NCBI GenBank assembly: GCA_902779575.1
Contig: CACZBW010000012.1
Span: 62,001-126,000 of the forward strand
DNA: 64,000 nt
Origin: an uncultured Lachnospiraceae bacterium
Lineage (GTDB): Bacteria; Bacillota; Clostridia; Lachnospirales; Lachnospiraceae
Direction: 5' to 3'
The position numbers and the translations under genes are program-made. The notes below the pieces were generated by a model. It saw only the letters and a program-made list of their open reading frames with translations, did no database searches and was not told the DNA's origin. Below, one piece after another: positions 62,949 through 64,000 of the stretch (position 1 is the stretch's first letter; every line of letters starts with the position of its first letter).

Positions 62949-64000
62949 TTATTCCTCCGTCTTTTCTGCAGTTCCGCTGATGGAAGCAGCGGCCTTTCCC
63001 GCTGTCTCCGCTATCTTTGCCGCAGCCTTCTCGGCCGTTTTCGCGGCGCTCCTGGCAGCTGTCTTTGCCTTGTTTCCGGCCGATTTTGCCGTCTTTGCCG
63101 CACTCTCGGCGGCGGCTCTCACGGCAGTCTTCTTCGCCGCGCTTTTCTTTTCTCCTTCAGCTGCTTTTTTCGCCGTGCTTTTCTTTGCCGCTGTCTTCAC
63201 GGGAGCTTTTTCAGCCTCCTCCAGCCTGCTGCAGGAGAAAACGCTGATCCCCATGGGCGGCACCAGAACGCGGATGGAGTTCGGAAGCTCGTCGCATTCA
63301 TCGGCTTTAGAGCTCTTCACTCTCGGATTCACATTCCCTTCTCCGCCAAAGGCTGCGGCGTCGGAATTGAAAATCTCCTTATATTTTCCGCGGAAAGGAA
63401 CGCCGATCTTGTGATCCGCGTAGGCAAGCGCCGAGAAATTCACCACAACAAGCAGCATCTGTTCTTCGATCGAGCTCTTCCGCAGGAATACCAGCATATT
63501 TTCGTTGGCGGAAATATTATTGATCCATTCAAAACCGTCCGGGTCATAATCCAGGGCGTAGAGGGCCGGATTCTCCCGGTAGAACTTCATCAGAGCGGCC
63601 ATATAATTCCGGAACTGAACGTTCTCTTCCTCCTCCAGGCAGCTCCAGTCCACGCCGCTCACCGGACTCATGCCGCTCTTCTGGGCAATGTCGCAGCCCA
63701 TGGAAAGAAGCTTCTTGCCCGGGTGCAGGAAGAGGTATCCGTATGCCGCCCTGAGATTGGCCAGTTTATTCTTTTTCTTTCCCGGGACCTTGGCATACAT
63801 GGAGCCGAAAGCTTCCGTCATGTCCTGCCAGGGCAGGGCGAGCATGAAATTCTCGGAATAGTTGTAGACCATGCTGAAAATCAGCTCCGCATGGTGGGAC
63901 CCGCGGAAAATGGGATCGAGCTGCATATATTCGATCAGGGCGTTTTTGAAGCCTTTGTTCCATTTGAAATCAAAGCCGAGCCCGTCGTCCTCCACGCTTC
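62949..64000 (-). CDS. glgB: 1,4-alpha-glucan branching enzyme, C-terminal part, with H1-like tail (5' end outside window)
   Basis: The open frame runs off the right edge. It starts in the GH13 barrel of GlgB (GLGFDFKWNKGFKNALIEYM) and passes YNYSENFMLALPWQD (usually YSENFVLPLSHDEV) and HPGKKLLSMGCDIAQ. A C-terminal beta domain ends at VFSCSRL. GlgB usually stops there. Here about 85 further residues follow, nearly all Ala, Lys, Ser, Thr and Glu (KTAAKKSTAKKAAEGEKKSA and so on), like a histone H1 tail. The enzyme adds alpha-1,6 branches to glycogen. glgA lies 53 kb away in the window. Confidence 0.9.
   Translation of the reverse strand, partial: SVEDDGLGFDFKWNKGFKNALIEYMQLDPIFRGSHHAELIFSMVYNYSENFMLALPWQDMTEAFGSMYAKVPGKKKNKLANLRAAYGYLFLHPGKKLLSMGCDIAQKSGMSPVSGVDWSCLEEEENVQFRNYMAALMKFYRENPALYALDYDPDGFEWINNISANENMLVFLRKSSIEEQMLLVVVNFSALAYADHKIGVPFRGKYKEIFNSDAAAFGGEGNVNPRVKSSKADECDELPNSIRVLVPPMGISVFSCSRLEEAEKAPVKTAAKKSTAKKAAEGEKKSAAKKTAVRAAAESAAKTAKSAGNKAKTAARSAAKTAEKAAAKIAETAGKAAASISGTAEKTEE

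Noticed and set aside
1-64000. Prophage, integrative element or rRNA/tRNA genes
   Set aside because: No integrase, transposase, phage structural gene, attachment repeat next to a tRNA, or rRNA/tRNA sequence could be recognised.

Overview
The window looks like a chromosomal stretch from a low-GC-phylum (Firmicutes) anaerobe of the class Clostridia, most probably a Lachnospiraceae gut bacterium of moderately high GC. The reasons are the gene families and their order: rimP-nusA-ylxR-ylxQ-infB-rbfA-nrnA-truB-ribF-rpsO-pnp, meso-diaminopimelate dehydrogenase, a Phe T-box in front of pheST, a selenium-dependent-type xanthine dehydrogenase, a DUF6465-like protein, glgA/glgB, GerMN lipoproteins and Gram-positive Shine-Dalgarno sites. 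No rRNA, tRNA, CRISPR array, prophage or intact transposon was seen. All genes beyond 8 kb are on the minus strand; only the block from about 1 to 7.8 kb is on the plus strand.

Layout. 0-0.6 kb: the 5' part of larB. 0.7-7.8 kb (plus): a heterodimeric ABC exporter, ddh and a NYN-domain nuclease with a long disordered middle. The spacers in front of all three carry related hairpin elements; the one before the exporter is a 187-bp branched structure. 8-14 kb: a secreted protein, glgA, a Fic/HTH gene relic, and a YtrA-type regulator with its ABC-2 transporter and operator. 14-21 kb: comEA, response regulator, histidine kinase, GerMN lipoprotein and comEC in one direction. 21-25 kb: glpK and a secreted S41-like protease. 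25-37 kb: the translation/RNA superoperon from rimP to pnp, with a leader terminator before rimP, a frameshifted ylxR, an IF-2 with a highly repetitive linker, and an elaborate hairpin cluster between rpsO and pnp. 37.5-44 kb: topB, parE and parC side by side. 44-48 kb: asd, argH, 90-bp tandem repeats, queH and dut. 48-51.6 kb: an AAA+ ATPase ending in a ryanodine-receptor (RyR) repeat, two small proteins and structured spacers. 51.8-60 kb: MATE exporter coupled to a GH13 glucosidase, queA, a probable 6S RNA, pheT, pheS and a T-box leader. 60-64 kb: a fused Fe-S/molybdenum hydroxylase and the 3' end of glgB with a histone-H1-like tail.

Most of the window is housekeeping. The parts I would look at first are the AAA+/RyR protein at 48.4-50.5 kb, the branched leader element at 0.76-0.95 kb with its dispersed relatives, the ylxR frameshift, the apparent ATT start of comEC, the rpsO-pnp structure, and the Ala/Lys-rich histone-like tail on GlgB. 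Starts were chosen by Shine-Dalgarno position and family length. RNA structures were found by eye and no folding energies were computed.
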